Source of the DNA: an uncultured Lachnospiraceae bacterium
Lineage (GTDB): Bacteria > Bacillota > Clostridia > Lachnospirales > Lachnospiraceae
Assembly (NCBI GenBank): GCA_910580195.1
Contig: CAJTWA010000043.1
Coordinates: forward strand, 1 to 39,059
Reading direction: 5' to 3'
DNA length: 39,059 nt
In this document: positions 8,591-16,985 of the stretch, one piece after another
Numbering within the stretch: position 1 is the stretch's first letter
Layout of the letters: every line of letters begins with the position of its first letter
Position numbers and translations under genes: made by a program
The notes under the pieces: generated by a model
Database searches by the model: none
Seen by the model: only the letters and a program-made list of their open reading frames with translations
What the model was told of the DNA's origin: nothing

Positions 8591-8635
8591 AATAAAATCC
8601 ATCCTTCCGCTTCATTTTAAAAACAGGTTATTTGC

Positions 8636-8790
8636 CCGTCCCTCCCGCTTCATACCAGAACAGGCTATTTGCCCGTCCCTCCCGCTTCATACCAGAACAG
8701 GCTATTTGCCCGTCCCTCCCGCTTCATACCAGAACAGGCTATTCGCCCGTCTTCCGCTTCATGCCAAAACAAACTATTTGCCCGTCCCTT
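8636..8790. repeat. 37-bp tandem repeat array between thiG and thiH
   Basis: Units beginning at 8651, 8688 and 8725 are 37 bases apart and nearly identical. Degenerate partial units precede them and follow at 8760 (35 bases). In total there are about 4.5 copies. No open frame in it looks conserved. The array fills most of the spacer between the thiG stop and the thiH start. Confidence 0.9.
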
Positions 8791-8799
8791 CCGTCTTAT

Positions 8800-9570
8800 T
8801 TAATCCCGCAAAAAACCTGTCACCGGGGAGGACGCCTCCCCGCCGGATTCCCGCACCCTCCCAAGGCCGGAAAGATATGCCGCCCGCCCGGCTTCAATGG
8901 CTTTCCCAAAGGCCAATGCCATCTGGGGGATATCCCCTGCTGTGGCAATTGCCGTATTTGCCATCACTGCCGCCGCGCCCATTTCCATTACCTCGCAGGC
9001 TTGGGACGGCCTGCCAATCCCCGCGTCCACAATTATGGGCAAATCAATTTCATCTATTAAAATTTGGATAAATTCCTTCGTTGCAAGCCCTTTGTTGGAA
9101 CCGATTGGGGCAGCTAAGGGCATCACAGCCGCTGCGCCGGCCTGCACCAAATCCCTTGCCGTATTTAAATCGGGATACATATAGGGGAGCACCACAAAGC
9201 CTTCCTTTACCAACAGTTCCGTTGCCTTTACGGTTTCTTGGTTGTCCGGCAGCAGGTACTTGGAGTCCCGCATAATCTCCACTTTCACAAAATCCCCGCA
9301 GCCCAATTCCCGGGACAGCCTCGCAATCCGCACCGCCTCTCCGGCATCCCTCGCCCCGGAGGTGTTAGGAAGAAGCGTGGTCCCTTCTGGGATAAAATTA
9401 AGGATATTCCCTGCCCCACTGGAATTTGCCCGGCGCACCGCCAGCGTAATGATTTCTGCCCCAGCCTGCCCAATGGCCGCTTTTATCAGTTCCACATTGT
9501 ATTTCCCGGAACCTAAAATAAACCTTGAATGAAATTCTTTCCCGCCTAACATAAACTTATCTTTTTCCAT
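8800..9570 (-). CDS. thiG: Thiazole synthase
   Basis: About 256 residues, TIM barrel. Signature stretches are FILGSGKYNVELIKAAI, VRRANSSGAGNILNFIP, DFVKVEIMRD (Schiff-base lysine region), PIGSNKGLATKEFI and PIIVDAGIGRPSQACEVMEMGAAAVMANTAIA. It condenses deoxyxylulose phosphate, dehydroglycine and ThiS thiocarboxylate to the thiazole. The start at 9570 has GGAG seven bases upstream; the ATG at 9582 is an alternative. The 215-base spacer to thiF holds no recognisable gene. Confidence 0.96.
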   Translation of the reverse strand: MEKDKFMLGGKEFHSRFILGSGKYNVELIKAAIGQAGAEIITLAVRRANSSGAGNILNFIPEGTTLLPNTSGARDAGEAVRIARLSRELGCGDFVKVEIMRDSKYLLPDNQETVKATELLVKEGFVVLPYMYPDLNTARDLVQAGAAAVMPLAAPIGSNKGLATKEFIQILIDEIDLPIIVDAGIGRPSQACEVMEMGAAAVMANTAIATAGDIPQMALAFGKAIEAGRAAYLSGLGRVRESGGEASSPVTGFLRD

Positions 9571-9786
9571 AAAAATCTCCATTCCGCCGCCTTTCAGTTG
9601 GCAGCACAAAGTAATGAAAGTGAGAGATTGATACCACTTTCTGAACCATTAGCTTCTTAGTTTGAATTTCTTTCTTAATATGACTTCAAAAAGTTGCCCG
9701 TTTCAGACAGCTTGGTGAAATATACCCTTTTATGGCTTTCCTTTACTTTCTTTCACAGTAATCACCCATCCCCTTCATTTCACGCT

Positions 9787-10479
9787 TTATACCTCTTCCT
9801 CCCCAAGCAGCAGCCGGATTGCCGCATTGGCCTGATGGGCGGCGCACGCCATCACCCGCGGGGCCATCAGGCAGGTACCTGCATCCAGTTTCGTCCTGCC
9901 ATCCCCGCAGAGATACAGCCTGCCCATCTTTCTTTCAGTAACAATTTGGTTGGCAGGCCCATATCCCGCCATGCCGCTCCCGGAAATGACAATTGTGCCA
10001 GCGCACTGGGCAAGGACTGTATTTACCAGCATGGCTTTCTGTTCCGGCCTGTCGAACCCTTCGCAGAGTATCGGGTATCCGCGGAATAAAGCTGCTGCAT
10101 TTTCCTCAGTCACTTTTTCAGTTCTGGCTTCGGTTTCCACATATGGATTAATCTGTGCAAGGATTTCCGCTAAAGCCTCTGTTTTTGGGCGCCCTAAATG
10201 CCCGATATGGTAAGCCTGCCGGTTCAGGTTCGTCAGTTCCACCTTGTCAAAATCCACCAAAAACAATTTCCCTACCCCAGCCCTTGCCAGCATCACCGCA
10301 ATCTGGGAACCAAGTCCCCCAAGCCCCGCGATAGCAACGGAACCACTGGAAATCTTTTCATACATCCATGGGGAATACCGCTCCAGCAATGCCTGCTTGA
10401 GCTGCTCTCTGGTAACTGGGCAGCTATTCCCTTCCCTTTGGGCCCTTGCTTCCCCTAAGGGGCTGTTTCCAATTTGCAA
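9787..10479 (-). CDS. thiF: ThiS adenylyltransferase
   Basis: 230 residues, E1-like/ThiF family. The nucleotide-binding glycine loop is VAIAGLGGLGSQIA near residues 48-60, followed by LVDFDKVELTNLNRQAY. It adenylates the ThiS C-terminus before sulfur transfer. The start is a TTG at 10477-10479 with AGGAGG ten bases upstream, and no good in-frame ATG exists before residue 39. It is about 30 residues longer at the N-terminus than the shortest family-2 ThiF proteins. It is second in the thi operon after thiS. Confidence 0.92.
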   Translation of the reverse strand: MQIGNSPLGEARAQREGNSCPVTREQLKQALLERYSPWMYEKISSGSVAIAGLGGLGSQIAVMLARAGVGKLFLVDFDKVELTNLNRQAYHIGHLGRPKTEALAEILAQINPYVETEARTEKVTEENAAALFRGYPILCEGFDRPEQKAMLVNTVLAQCAGTIVISGSGMAGYGPANQIVTERKMGRLYLCGDGRTKLDAGTCLMAPRVMACAAHQANAAIRLLLGEEEV

Positions 10480-10552
10480 CCCTGCATATCCTCCTTCCCC
10501 TTCCTGCCTGCAAAGCAGTCCCTAAGCAATTCTGGCTTTTTTCCCTGTCCCA

Positions 10553-10747
10553 TCAGCCGCCTCCTACAAAACTTACCACTTCCAACCGGTCCGCACCGCC
10601 TACCAATGTGCTGCCATAAGCTGCTTTTGGGATAATTTCCCCATTCAGCTCCACCGCAACCCGTTCTTCCAAGAACCCTTCCTGCCCCAGCAATTCCGCC
10701 AAAGAAACCTGCTGCCGCATTTCCCTTTCTTTTCCATTGATTACCAT
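10553..10747 (-). CDS. thiS: Sulfur carrier protein ThiS
   Basis: 64 residues with the ubiquitin-like beta-grasp pattern (MVINGKEREM start, AVELNGEIIPK, LVGGADRLEVVSFVGGG end). The C-terminal Gly-Gly is the site of thiocarboxylation by ThiF and a sulfur donor. A third glycine follows it here, unlike most ThiS proteins, which end in GG; whether this matters is unclear. First gene of the operon, with GGAGGG upstream of ATG. Confidence 0.95.
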   Translation of the reverse strand: MVINGKEREMRQQVSLAELLGQEGFLEERVAVELNGEIIPKAAYGSTLVGGADRLEVVSFVGGG

Positions 10748-10853
10748 ATGCCGCCCTCCTTTTTTTCTAATCTTAGCCTTCCATGGCTTTTTGCTTTTCC
10801 TTTTCCCAACGCTGCCCTCCTGCTTTTTCTAAAATCTCCCCTTCCCATCACGC

Positions 10854-10890
10854 AAAAAAAGCCACCACGAAAGGATTACGCCCGTGGTGG
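10854..10890 (-). terminator. Intrinsic terminator/attenuator in the thiS leader
   Basis: On the minus strand an 8-bp stem CCACCACG/CGTGGTGG (10883-10890 and 10862-10869) is followed by CTTTTTTT. It lies about 107 bases before the thiS ATG and downstream of the promoter at 10944-10972, so it must be controlled if that promoter transcribes thiS. Confidence 0.85.
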
Positions 10891-10937
10891 TGTACCCCTT
10901 CGTGTGGCCCTTGTCCCAAGTCCTATGTCACACTCTG
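10891..10937 (-). ncRNA. Candidate structured leader (possible riboswitch) of thiSFGHE
   Basis: Between the transcription start (about 10937) and the terminator the RNA can fold GTGTG/CACAC (10929-10933 with 10902-10906) around an inner CTTG-GGA-CAAG hairpin. The CUGAGA and other conserved parts of the TPP riboswitch are absent, and the region is too short for it. It may belong to another thi-associated RNA class (a 'thiS' RNA motif has been described; membership not checked). Confidence 0.45.
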
Positions 10938-10943
10938 TTTGGA

Positions 10944-10972
10944 ATTATAATGCAGGTTCCTGCCCCTGTCAA
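10944..10972 (-). promoter_or_regulatory. Consensus sigma-A promoter of the thi operon
   Basis: TTGACA (minus strand, 10967-10972), a 17-base spacer and TATAAT (10944-10949), all matching consensus. It starts only a few bases after the stop codon of the upstream membrane-protein gene, so thi transcription has its own start. Confidence 0.88.
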
Positions 10973-10975
10973 GGG

Positions 10976-12688
10976 TTATATTTTTCTTTGCTGCAAAATG
11001 GGAAACATGCGGCGCTTTTTCCACAAATGGCGCGCCCCGCACACAGCATAATAGCACCCAACTGCCTTTGCCGTTTCCATCAGCGGGATTGCCGCGCACA
11101 GATAGTCATATACTTTCCGTTCCGGCAAAAAATTGCAGAACCACAGCACCGCCGCCATCAGCAGCAGGCAGCTTGCTATCAGCCCCAGAAGCACCAGCAG
11201 GATATCCCCTTGCCTCCCCACTGTTTTCCTCTGCGCCAGCTTTGCCGCAGTTGCCAGTAAAAGTCCCGTGCACCCAGCCAGCCCAACCCAAAAGAAAGCC
11301 CATCCTGTTTTCTGGTAAAGGCGCACAATCTTGTTCTCAATTGCCACAATCACCTCATCCCCCTTGTAATATTTGCTATTTGTCCCGCCCCACCGGAAAT
11401 GGGTCATCGTAACATTTGACATCAGCGCAAGGTTTTCGCTAAGCCCCCTTGCTTCTTGGGATGTTGTGGCATTTTCCTGATAGGCTGCCAGCAGCTTCAC
11501 TGCCCTTGGGAACCGCTCCCGGAAGTATCCCGCAAATTCCCCTGCCGTAAGCCCCCGGGCAGTGGGGGAAATGTAAAACCTCCCTTCCCACCGCTTCAGC
11601 TCCCCGCTTTCAAATGCATGTTCCAGTTCCTCATGGATTTTCTGGTAACAGGAATCCACATAAGCGCCCCCTTGCCCATAAGCCCCGGACAGTTCCATTG
11701 CGCCCCGGAACGCCCAAATACAGAAGTCCCCGGGAGCCTCACTTTCCCCGCACCAGTTCTTCCAGCTTTGCTCCACATAAGGCAGCAGTTCTTCTAATGT
11801 TTTGCTGTGCTCCGCTGCCGTATGGACCATATTCCGTGTCACCCATACCCCCAGGTTCTCGAACCCTTTCCCGTCATCCACCTGAAGCAGGTCGGCCACC
11901 ACTTCCTTGAAGTAGGTCCCTTCCCGGTCTGTAATGGCATATTCCCCATAATAATGGTAATTCACCATTTTATAGCCTACTGTCACGCAGCCTAACGCCA
12001 GCAGCGGGGCCAAGGCTGCCCCAAACCTCCAAACCTTCCGGGTATCCTTGTTGTTCCACAGGCCTATCATGGTAAAAGCCGTCCCCCCGCACACAAAGGG
12101 CAGAATCCACACGGAATCTTCTTTCAGGTAATAGAAAATTGGCAGGGCAAAACACCCCAGCAAAGACCACAGGGCCACTTCCTTTTTCCTTGCGGCGCCC
12201 CTTGCTGCAAACTGCCCAACCACAGCCCCTAACACCAGCAGGGTAAATATCACAATATACCCGCCCCGGTACACCTTCTGCACATTTTCCTCATGGAACA
12301 TCCCCGGGGAATACAAGAGGTACACATACAATGCAATTGCAAACCCGCGGCTCCTTACCAACCGGTACATTGCCAAAGAAAACAGGGCGGCCGCTAACAT
12401 ATAGCCAGCAGCCAAGGAAACCGGGTAAGAAATGCCCAAGACATAATTCACCGCCAAAATCAATGCCGGGCCAGCCGTTTTCAGCAGCACAAGGGCTGAA
12501 AAATCCCCCAGCCATTTCCCGCCCAGTATGTGCGTGGCATACTGGATATACAGAAAATCATCCATTGCCGCATCCGCCTGCAAATAAACCGGGGTCTTGA
12601 CCCCCAGATAAAACCGGATTACTGTCAAAAGCAGCACAGCCGCTGCTGGCAGGTACCTCTTAATCTTCTTTTTTCTTCCGTCCGCCAT
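10976..12688 (-). CDS. Polytopic membrane protein, GT-C-like
   Basis: About 570 residues. Multiple hydrophobic helices alternate with a large soluble segment in the middle (roughly residues 250-440, including DREGTYFKEVVADLL and SNVTMTHFRWGGTNSKYY). The topology resembles lipid-linked-sugar GT-C glycosyltransferases, and an acidic pair (AAMDDFLYIQYA near residue 42) follows the first helix as in that group. I do not recognise a named family. I start at the ATG at 12688, with AGAGGTGG seven bases upstream. Reading further upstream would translate the tandem repeat at 12722-12885. Third in a run with DUF2142 and GT2 genes, so envelope-glycan assembly is likely. Confidence 0.75.
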   Translation of the reverse strand: MADGRKKKIKRYLPAAAVLLLTVIRFYLGVKTPVYLQADAAMDDFLYIQYATHILGGKWLGDFSALVLLKTAGPALILAVNYVLGISYPVSLAAGYMLAAALFSLAMYRLVRSRGFAIALYVYLLYSPGMFHEENVQKVYRGGYIVIFTLLVLGAVVGQFAARGAARKKEVALWSLLGCFALPIFYYLKEDSVWILPFVCGGTAFTMIGLWNNKDTRKVWRFGAALAPLLALGCVTVGYKMVNYHYYGEYAITDREGTYFKEVVADLLQVDDGKGFENLGVWVTRNMVHTAAEHSKTLEELLPYVEQSWKNWCGESEAPGDFCIWAFRGAMELSGAYGQGGAYVDSCYQKIHEELEHAFESGELKRWEGRFYISPTARGLTAGEFAGYFRERFPRAVKLLAAYQENATTSQEARGLSENLALMSNVTMTHFRWGGTNSKYYKGDEVIVAIENKIVRLYQKTGWAFFWVGLAGCTGLLLATAAKLAQRKTVGRQGDILLVLLGLIASCLLLMAAVLWFCNFLPERKVYDYLCAAIPLMETAKAVGCYYAVCGARHLWKKRRMFPILQQRKI

Positions 12689-12721
12689 AGCCGTTCCACC
12701 TCTTCCCGTTGGGCAATCCCA

Positions 12722-12885
12722 GCCGTCCCATACCCAGCGCCCCCTCCTGCCGTTTTGGGATGCCCGCAAAATCCCAGCCATTCCACACCCAGCGCCCCAT
12801 CCTGCCGTTTTGGGACGCCCGCAAAATCCCAGATTCCACACCCAGCGCTCTATCCTGCCGTTTTGGGACGCCCGCAGGGTCCTTC
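12722..12885. repeat. ~54-bp tandem repeat, three copies
   Basis: Three units of 53-55 bases sharing the core GCCGTTTTGGGA, with core starts at 12749, 12804 and 12857. It fills the spacer between the GT2 stop and the downstream membrane-protein start. Frames through it give repetitive peptides that belong to no family, so it is treated as non-coding. Confidence 0.85.
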
Positions 12886-12886
12886 C

Positions 12887-13825
12887 TTATTTTCCGCAAT
12901 TCTGTTTCCCTTCCATTACCCTTTGCAGGTCCATTTCAAAATCCTGCCGGTTCTTCTGTATCATTGTCTGCAGCGTCAGCCCGGAAAAAAAGGACTGGAT
13001 GGCCGCCAGCATGGTAAAGCCGCAGACAATCAGCGTTGGGAAATTCGGCACATACCCGGTTTTCAGGTAAGTGTCTAAAATCGGCAGGAAAAAGGCCGCA
13101 GATACCAAAAACATTGCAGCGGCAATGCCCCCGAAAAAGCCCATGGGCTTGTATGTGCGGAAGAGGCGCACAATGGTACGGATGACTTTCAGCCCATCGG
13201 AATATGTATTCAGCTTCGATTCGCTCCCCTTGGGCCTGTCCCGGTATTTTACCACGAAATTTTCCACAAACATATTTTTTTCCACTGCATGGATGCTCAT
13301 TTCCGTTTCAATCTCAAAGCCCTTGGACAGTACGGGGAAGGTTTTGACAAATTCATAGCTGAATGCCCGGTATCCCGTCATGATGTCCTTGATATCCGTG
13401 TGGAACAAGAAATTTATGCTTTTACGCACAAACATGTTGCCAAAATTGTGGAAGGGCCTCTTATTTTCCGTAAAATAATCCGAGGAAAGCCTGTCCCCTA
13501 CCACCATGTCCACCTTCTTTTCCAATACCATATTTGCCATCTCCGGGGCGTCTTCTGCCGGGTAGGTATCATCCCCATCCGTCATGATGTAACACTGCGC
13601 ATCAATCTCCCGGAACATCCTGCGGATGACGTTCCCTTTCCCTTGGCGGAATTCCCTGCGCACCACGGCCCCGGCACACGCTGCAATCCTGCCTGTGCCG
13701 TCCGTGGAATTATTGTCGTATACATAGATTGTGGCTTCGGGCAGGGCCTCCCTAAAATCCTCCACCACCTTCTGGATTGTCCTGCTCTCGTTATAGCAGG
13801 GAATTAAAACTGCTATTTTATCCAT
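12887..13825 (-). CDS. GT2 glycosyltransferase with C-terminal membrane helices
   Basis: About 312 residues. The GT-A domain shows IAVLIPCYNESRTIQKVV, YVYDNNSTDGTG, and YIMTDGDDTYPAED carrying the DxD. Two C-terminal hydrophobic helices (about 225-285) follow, the layout of dolichyl-phosphate-mannose-synthase-like enzymes that transfer sugar to a polyprenyl phosphate. Start at the ATG at 13825 with GGAGG nine bases upstream. It sits 67 bases after the DUF2142 gene. The lipid-linked sugar it makes could feed the GT-C-like proteins on either side; that is inference. Confidence 0.88.
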   Translation of the reverse strand: MDKIAVLIPCYNESRTIQKVVEDFREALPEATIYVYDNNSTDGTGRIAACAGAVVRREFRQGKGNVIRRMFREIDAQCYIMTDGDDTYPAEDAPEMANMVLEKKVDMVVGDRLSSDYFTENKRPFHNFGNMFVRKSINFLFHTDIKDIMTGYRAFSYEFVKTFPVLSKGFEIETEMSIHAVEKNMFVENFVVKYRDRPKGSESKLNTYSDGLKVIRTIVRLFRTYKPMGFFGGIAAAMFLVSAAFFLPILDTYLKTGYVPNFPTLIVCGFTMLAAIQSFFSGLTLQTMIQKNRQDFEMDLQRVMEGKQNCGK

Positions 13826-13892
13826 GGTAACTTTCCTCCCATACAGGCGCAAATAATAATAAAAAGCCTGTTAAAACTATCCCTTGTTCCCT

Positions 13893-15923
13893 TTATATGT
13901 AATAATGGATCACATCCAGCACAGTTATCCCATGCAGCATCAGCAGCAGCATGTAAAAATAACTTCCGTACACCTGATAGATTTTCCCTTCCCCCTGCTT
14001 CTGTTCCCGGAGATGGAACCCGCATACCACGGCCATGGCAAGGCAGGGGAGGATGGGGATGAAATACCGCCCCTGCACCCCGGCTATCACTTCGCTGGCG
14101 ACTGCGGTCCACTGCACGTAAATGCTGGTGCAGATTAATGCAGCCCCGCTTAGAAAAATAAGGACAAATACCATCCAATCCCGCCTGCGCGCCTTCCATG
14201 CCATTTTCCTGCAATTGCATACCTCATAGACAAACATAACTAAAAATGCTACCCATACAATCTCGGAAATGCTTACATTCAATGCCCCAAGCACGCTCCC
14301 AACCATCGTCTTCACCCACTCGGTACCCCACATCCGGAGGGTATTCATAACTACCGCGCAGTAACTTGGCAAATGCCCCAGCACATACTTTACCTGTTCC
14401 CCGGAAGATACCCCCGGCATAAATTCAATGAGGTATCCCGATGAAATTTTAAGCCAAATGAGGTTCACGGCAAACGCTATGCTGGGAATCCCAAACTGGA
14501 ACAGCATGGCCTGTTTTTTACCCGTAAATTTTTCCCTTGGCAGCAGGAACACTAAGAGCAGCAGCACCACATATACGATTTTGCATAAGGCTATCACAAG
14601 CCCCATCAGCCCCACCAAAGCCATTTCTTTTTTCCCTATGCCCCCTTCCCTGCACCGGAGCCGGAACAGGTAGGCCAGAAATGCCATGGAAAGGGCTATG
14701 GTAAACCCATCCGGCGCCATAGACGCCATTTCCTGCATGCTCATGGGGAAAGCCATTATGAGAAACAGGATTTTCTTCCCAAAAGGCATCAGGTAAATTG
14801 CCCACAGGCACAGCGCCATGCTGGCTAGGAGCCCACCAAGCCTCCCGGCATAAAAAATTTTCTGCACATTGCCCGTAAACATCCTTGCAACCCGGATCCC
14901 CACTGCTTGGGGCAAGTAGCTGACGGGGGCGTAGAGGGCTGTGTTCCCATAATGAAGTTCTGCAATTTCTTCCTTGTCTATCTCTGCGCTTGGGTTGTGG
15001 TAATCCTGCAATGCCGCCGGGAGGTAGTTCCCTCCTACGCCGTCCTCCCCCATATGCTGCGACGCCCATCCGCCGCAGGAGATTTCATAGGCACGGTAGA
15101 AATGGTTGGTTTCATCCGGCGCCATCCCCAGCGGGCACAGCCAGAAATACACCGCCCCTAACACAACCAAAATTCCCGACATCAGCATCTTTTCATCCAC
15201 CTTCCACAGGACTGCCGCCCCTACGGCTAAAAACAGGATAGCCGCCATCAGCCGTACCCCGTTCTTTAACCCAACCTTCATATACGTCTGTTTCCAGCAG
15301 AAGGCATATCCCCCCAATGGTTCCCCATTGGCAAAAACACTCCCGCCTGGTTCCTCCGTAAGCCAAACGGACACGCCTGGCCCTTTCCCTGATTTTTCTG
15401 TTAGCCCGCCGGATTCGCCTAATTCCTTCCCAAATTCCCCGGAACCCCCGCCAGATCCTCCAGTTTCCTTTTCAGTTTCCCCAGTAATGGACAGCTTATA
15501 GGCAGCATCTTTTTTCATTTCCCTTAACGTATGGAAGGGAAACCCATGGTATGCGCCGTCTTCCAGTTCCCCTGCCGCAAGGTACCAGCCTTCCAATGGC
15601 TCCCCATTTTCCAATAGCTCGACATGCACCTTCCCGCTGCTTTCCGTATGTACCCCAAAGCGTATGGATACTCCCATCAGCGTTGTCCCTTCTCCCTGAA
15701 ATTCCTGTTCTACCGCCGCGCCGTCTTCCAAAAACACTTCCTTGGCCGGTTCCTTTTCCCCGCTTATCCCGGTGAAGATATCCCGCGAATAGTTGTAAAA
15801 AAATAAAAGCATCACAAACGAAACCAACACAAATACAATTGCCCCAAATTTATTCTGAAACTCCAGCAAACGTCCTTTCCATTTTCCCTTTTCTGCTGCC
15901 CCCAGTTTTTCCGTAATCCTCAC
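13893..15923 (-). CDS. DUF2142 family membrane protein
   Basis: 676 residues. After an N-terminal helix (about 27-46) comes an extracellular region with a glycine/glutamate-rich low-complexity stretch (about 150-185), then about ten further helices. The family signature APDETNHFYRAYEISCG near residue 268 is intact. DUF2142 proteins are membrane proteins of GT-C-like topology found in capsule and teichoic-acid loci; their activity is not established here. First gene of an operon with a lipid-linked-sugar GT2. Confidence 0.88.
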   Translation of the reverse strand: MRITEKLGAAEKGKWKGRLLEFQNKFGAIVFVLVSFVMLLFFYNYSRDIFTGISGEKEPAKEVFLEDGAAVEQEFQGEGTTLMGVSIRFGVHTESSGKVHVELLENGEPLEGWYLAAGELEDGAYHGFPFHTLREMKKDAAYKLSITGETEKETGGSGGGSGEFGKELGESGGLTEKSGKGPGVSVWLTEEPGGSVFANGEPLGGYAFCWKQTYMKVGLKNGVRLMAAILFLAVGAAVLWKVDEKMLMSGILVVLGAVYFWLCPLGMAPDETNHFYRAYEISCGGWASQHMGEDGVGGNYLPAALQDYHNPSAEIDKEEIAELHYGNTALYAPVSYLPQAVGIRVARMFTGNVQKIFYAGRLGGLLASMALCLWAIYLMPFGKKILFLIMAFPMSMQEMASMAPDGFTIALSMAFLAYLFRLRCREGGIGKKEMALVGLMGLVIALCKIVYVVLLLLVFLLPREKFTGKKQAMLFQFGIPSIAFAVNLIWLKISSGYLIEFMPGVSSGEQVKYVLGHLPSYCAVVMNTLRMWGTEWVKTMVGSVLGALNVSISEIVWVAFLVMFVYEVCNCRKMAWKARRRDWMVFVLIFLSGAALICTSIYVQWTAVASEVIAGVQGRYFIPILPCLAMAVVCGFHLREQKQGEGKIYQVYGSYFYMLLLMLHGITVLDVIHYYI

Positions 15924-15937
15924 TTTTCCCTTCCCTT

Positions 15938-16045
15938 TCCGGCATCCGCCTTTCCCATTTGTAACCCATCCAGCCTGGCTGCCCTATTTTCCCTTTCCAG
16001 TATTGGCCTTTTCCATATGCAATTTATCCAGCCTGTCTGTTCCAT
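15938..16045. repeat. 58-bp imperfect direct repeat
   Basis: ATCCAGCCTG at 15968 and 16026 with similar flanks gives two diverged copies about 58 bases apart, in the leader of the DUF2142 operon. Confidence 0.6.
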
Positions 16046-16058
16046 TTTTCCTTTATTT

Positions 16059-16102
16059 CGTAATTACGTTAAGATTATACGATAAAAAGTATTAATTTGC
16101 AA
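16059..16102 (-). promoter_or_regulatory. Promoter of the DUF2142 operon with palindrome
   Basis: On the minus strand TTGCAA (16097-16102), a 17-base spacer and TATAAT (16074-16079). Just downstream lies the palindrome CGTAATTACG (16059-16068). The XRE gene at 16224 is divergent, so the palindrome could be its operator. Confidence 0.5.
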
Positions 16103-16223
16103 CGATAAAATGAATAATATTAACGAAAAAAGAGATTTATAGAAAGAAACAGACGGAAATCCTGTGAAAAACAGGATTGTCCCCTTGCTGTTCATACCTA
16201 AATTGAAAGGAATCAGTGATTTT

Positions 16224-16529
16224 ATGGTTGATGTTTTAAAAGAAATTTTATATTACAGACAGCAAAAAGGCTGGTCTGAATACCAGCTTGCCGAAGAATC
16301 CGGTTTAACCCAGTCTACCATTTCCTCTTGGTACCGGAAAAATATGATCCCCTCCATCCCCTCCTTGGAAAAGGTATGCAATGCCTTCGGCATCACCCTT
16401 TCCCAATTTTTTTCCACAGGGGATGAAGATTATGCCCTAACTTCACGCCAGAAAGAACTGCTGAAAGAAGCTGGGCATCTGACGGACGAGCAGCAGGCCG
16501 CCCTGATTGCATTTTTTAAAACCTTATAG
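16224..16529 (+). CDS. XRE-family transcriptional regulator
   Basis: About 101 residues. Cro/C1-type HTH near residues 10-65: QQKGWSEYQLAEESGLTQSTISSWYRKNMIPSIPSLEKVCNAFGITLSQFF. The tail LTSRQKELLKEAGHLTDEQQAALIAFFKTL is common in Lachnospiraceae XRE proteins. I start at the ATG at 16224; the GAAAGG upstream is rather far (13 bases). It is divergent from the DUF2142 operon, so it may regulate that operon, but nothing in the sequence proves it. Confidence 0.85.
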   Translation: MVDVLKEILYYRQQKGWSEYQLAEESGLTQSTISSWYRKNMIPSIPSLEKVCNAFGITLSQFFSTGDEDYALTSRQKELLKEAGHLTDEQQAALIAFFKTL

Positions 16530-16567
16530 CGCGCCGGCGCTTTCCCTTGCAGGCAACGGCTGCAGGC

Positions 16568-16813
16568 TCAAACCTGCTCCCGGGCGCACTCTGCCAATAG
16601 ACGGACTGCATAGCAAAACCCCAGTTCAAACCCATGCTCCTCCGCTGCGGAGGCCACCAGAAATGCTTTATCCCTGTAACTTTCATATTCCTGGCGGGGG
16701 AGCCGCCGTTCTTCCTCCTTCAGAAGATGCAGGATTTCCTCCTTCATCCTCCTGCTGCCTGCATTGGGCGCGTCCATGCCCTGTATCAGGCAGTTGTACA
16801 GTTCCCTTATCAT
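16568..16813 (-). CDS. Small conserved-type protein of unknown function
   Basis: 81 residues, soluble and highly charged, with helices MKEEILHLLKEEERRLPRQEYESYRDKAF and EEHGFELGFCYAVRLLAEC. The GFELG..YAVRLLAE end resembles the GFRLGVLLMLE end of the DUF6809-like protein at 32549, so the two may be distant relatives. AAAGG lies 10 bases before the ATG. It is divergent from the XRE gene at 16986 and shares an operator region with it, the arrangement of a repressor and its target. Function unknown. Confidence 0.65.
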   Translation of the reverse strand: MIRELYNCLIQGMDAPNAGSRRMKEEILHLLKEEERRLPRQEYESYRDKAFLVASAAEEHGFELGFCYAVRLLAECAREQV

Positions 16814-16868
16814 CTTGCCACATCCTTTCTTTCAAACCACTCCTCCCTCATTTCACTTCATAGACGTT

Positions 16869-16954
16869 ATTTTATACTTCTTAGAAGTATTTGTCAATAA
16901 AGATACACGTCTTTGTGATATTTTATTGACAATGGCGTGTGCTTTTTTTATGAT
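16869..16954. promoter_or_regulatory. Divergent promoters with palindromic operator
   Basis: Rightward: TTGACA (16926-16931), 17 bases, TATGAT (16949-16954). Leftward, on the minus strand: TTGACA (16892-16897), 17 bases, TAAAAT (16869-16874). A 15-base palindrome, TACTTC-TTA-GAAGTA (16875-16889), sits almost exactly in the leftward spacer, as expected for a repressor site. Confidence 0.8.
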
Positions 16955-16985
16955 GGATGAAAACAGCAGAAAAGGAGTAACCATT

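Noticed and set aside
8636..8790. CRISPR-like array of 37-bp units
   Set aside because: The units abut each other with no unique spacers, and there are no cas genes; it is a plain tandem repeat. The same applies to the 36-bp array at 29321-29428 and the 32-bp array at 32425-32552.
10748..10975. TPP riboswitch upstream of thiS
   Set aside because: No CUGAGA or other conserved TPP aptamer segments, and the space between promoter and terminator is too short.
12689..12841. N-terminal extension of the membrane protein ending at 10976
   Set aside because: It would translate the ~54-bp repeats; a good Shine-Dalgarno supports the start at 12688, just before the first hydrophobic helix.
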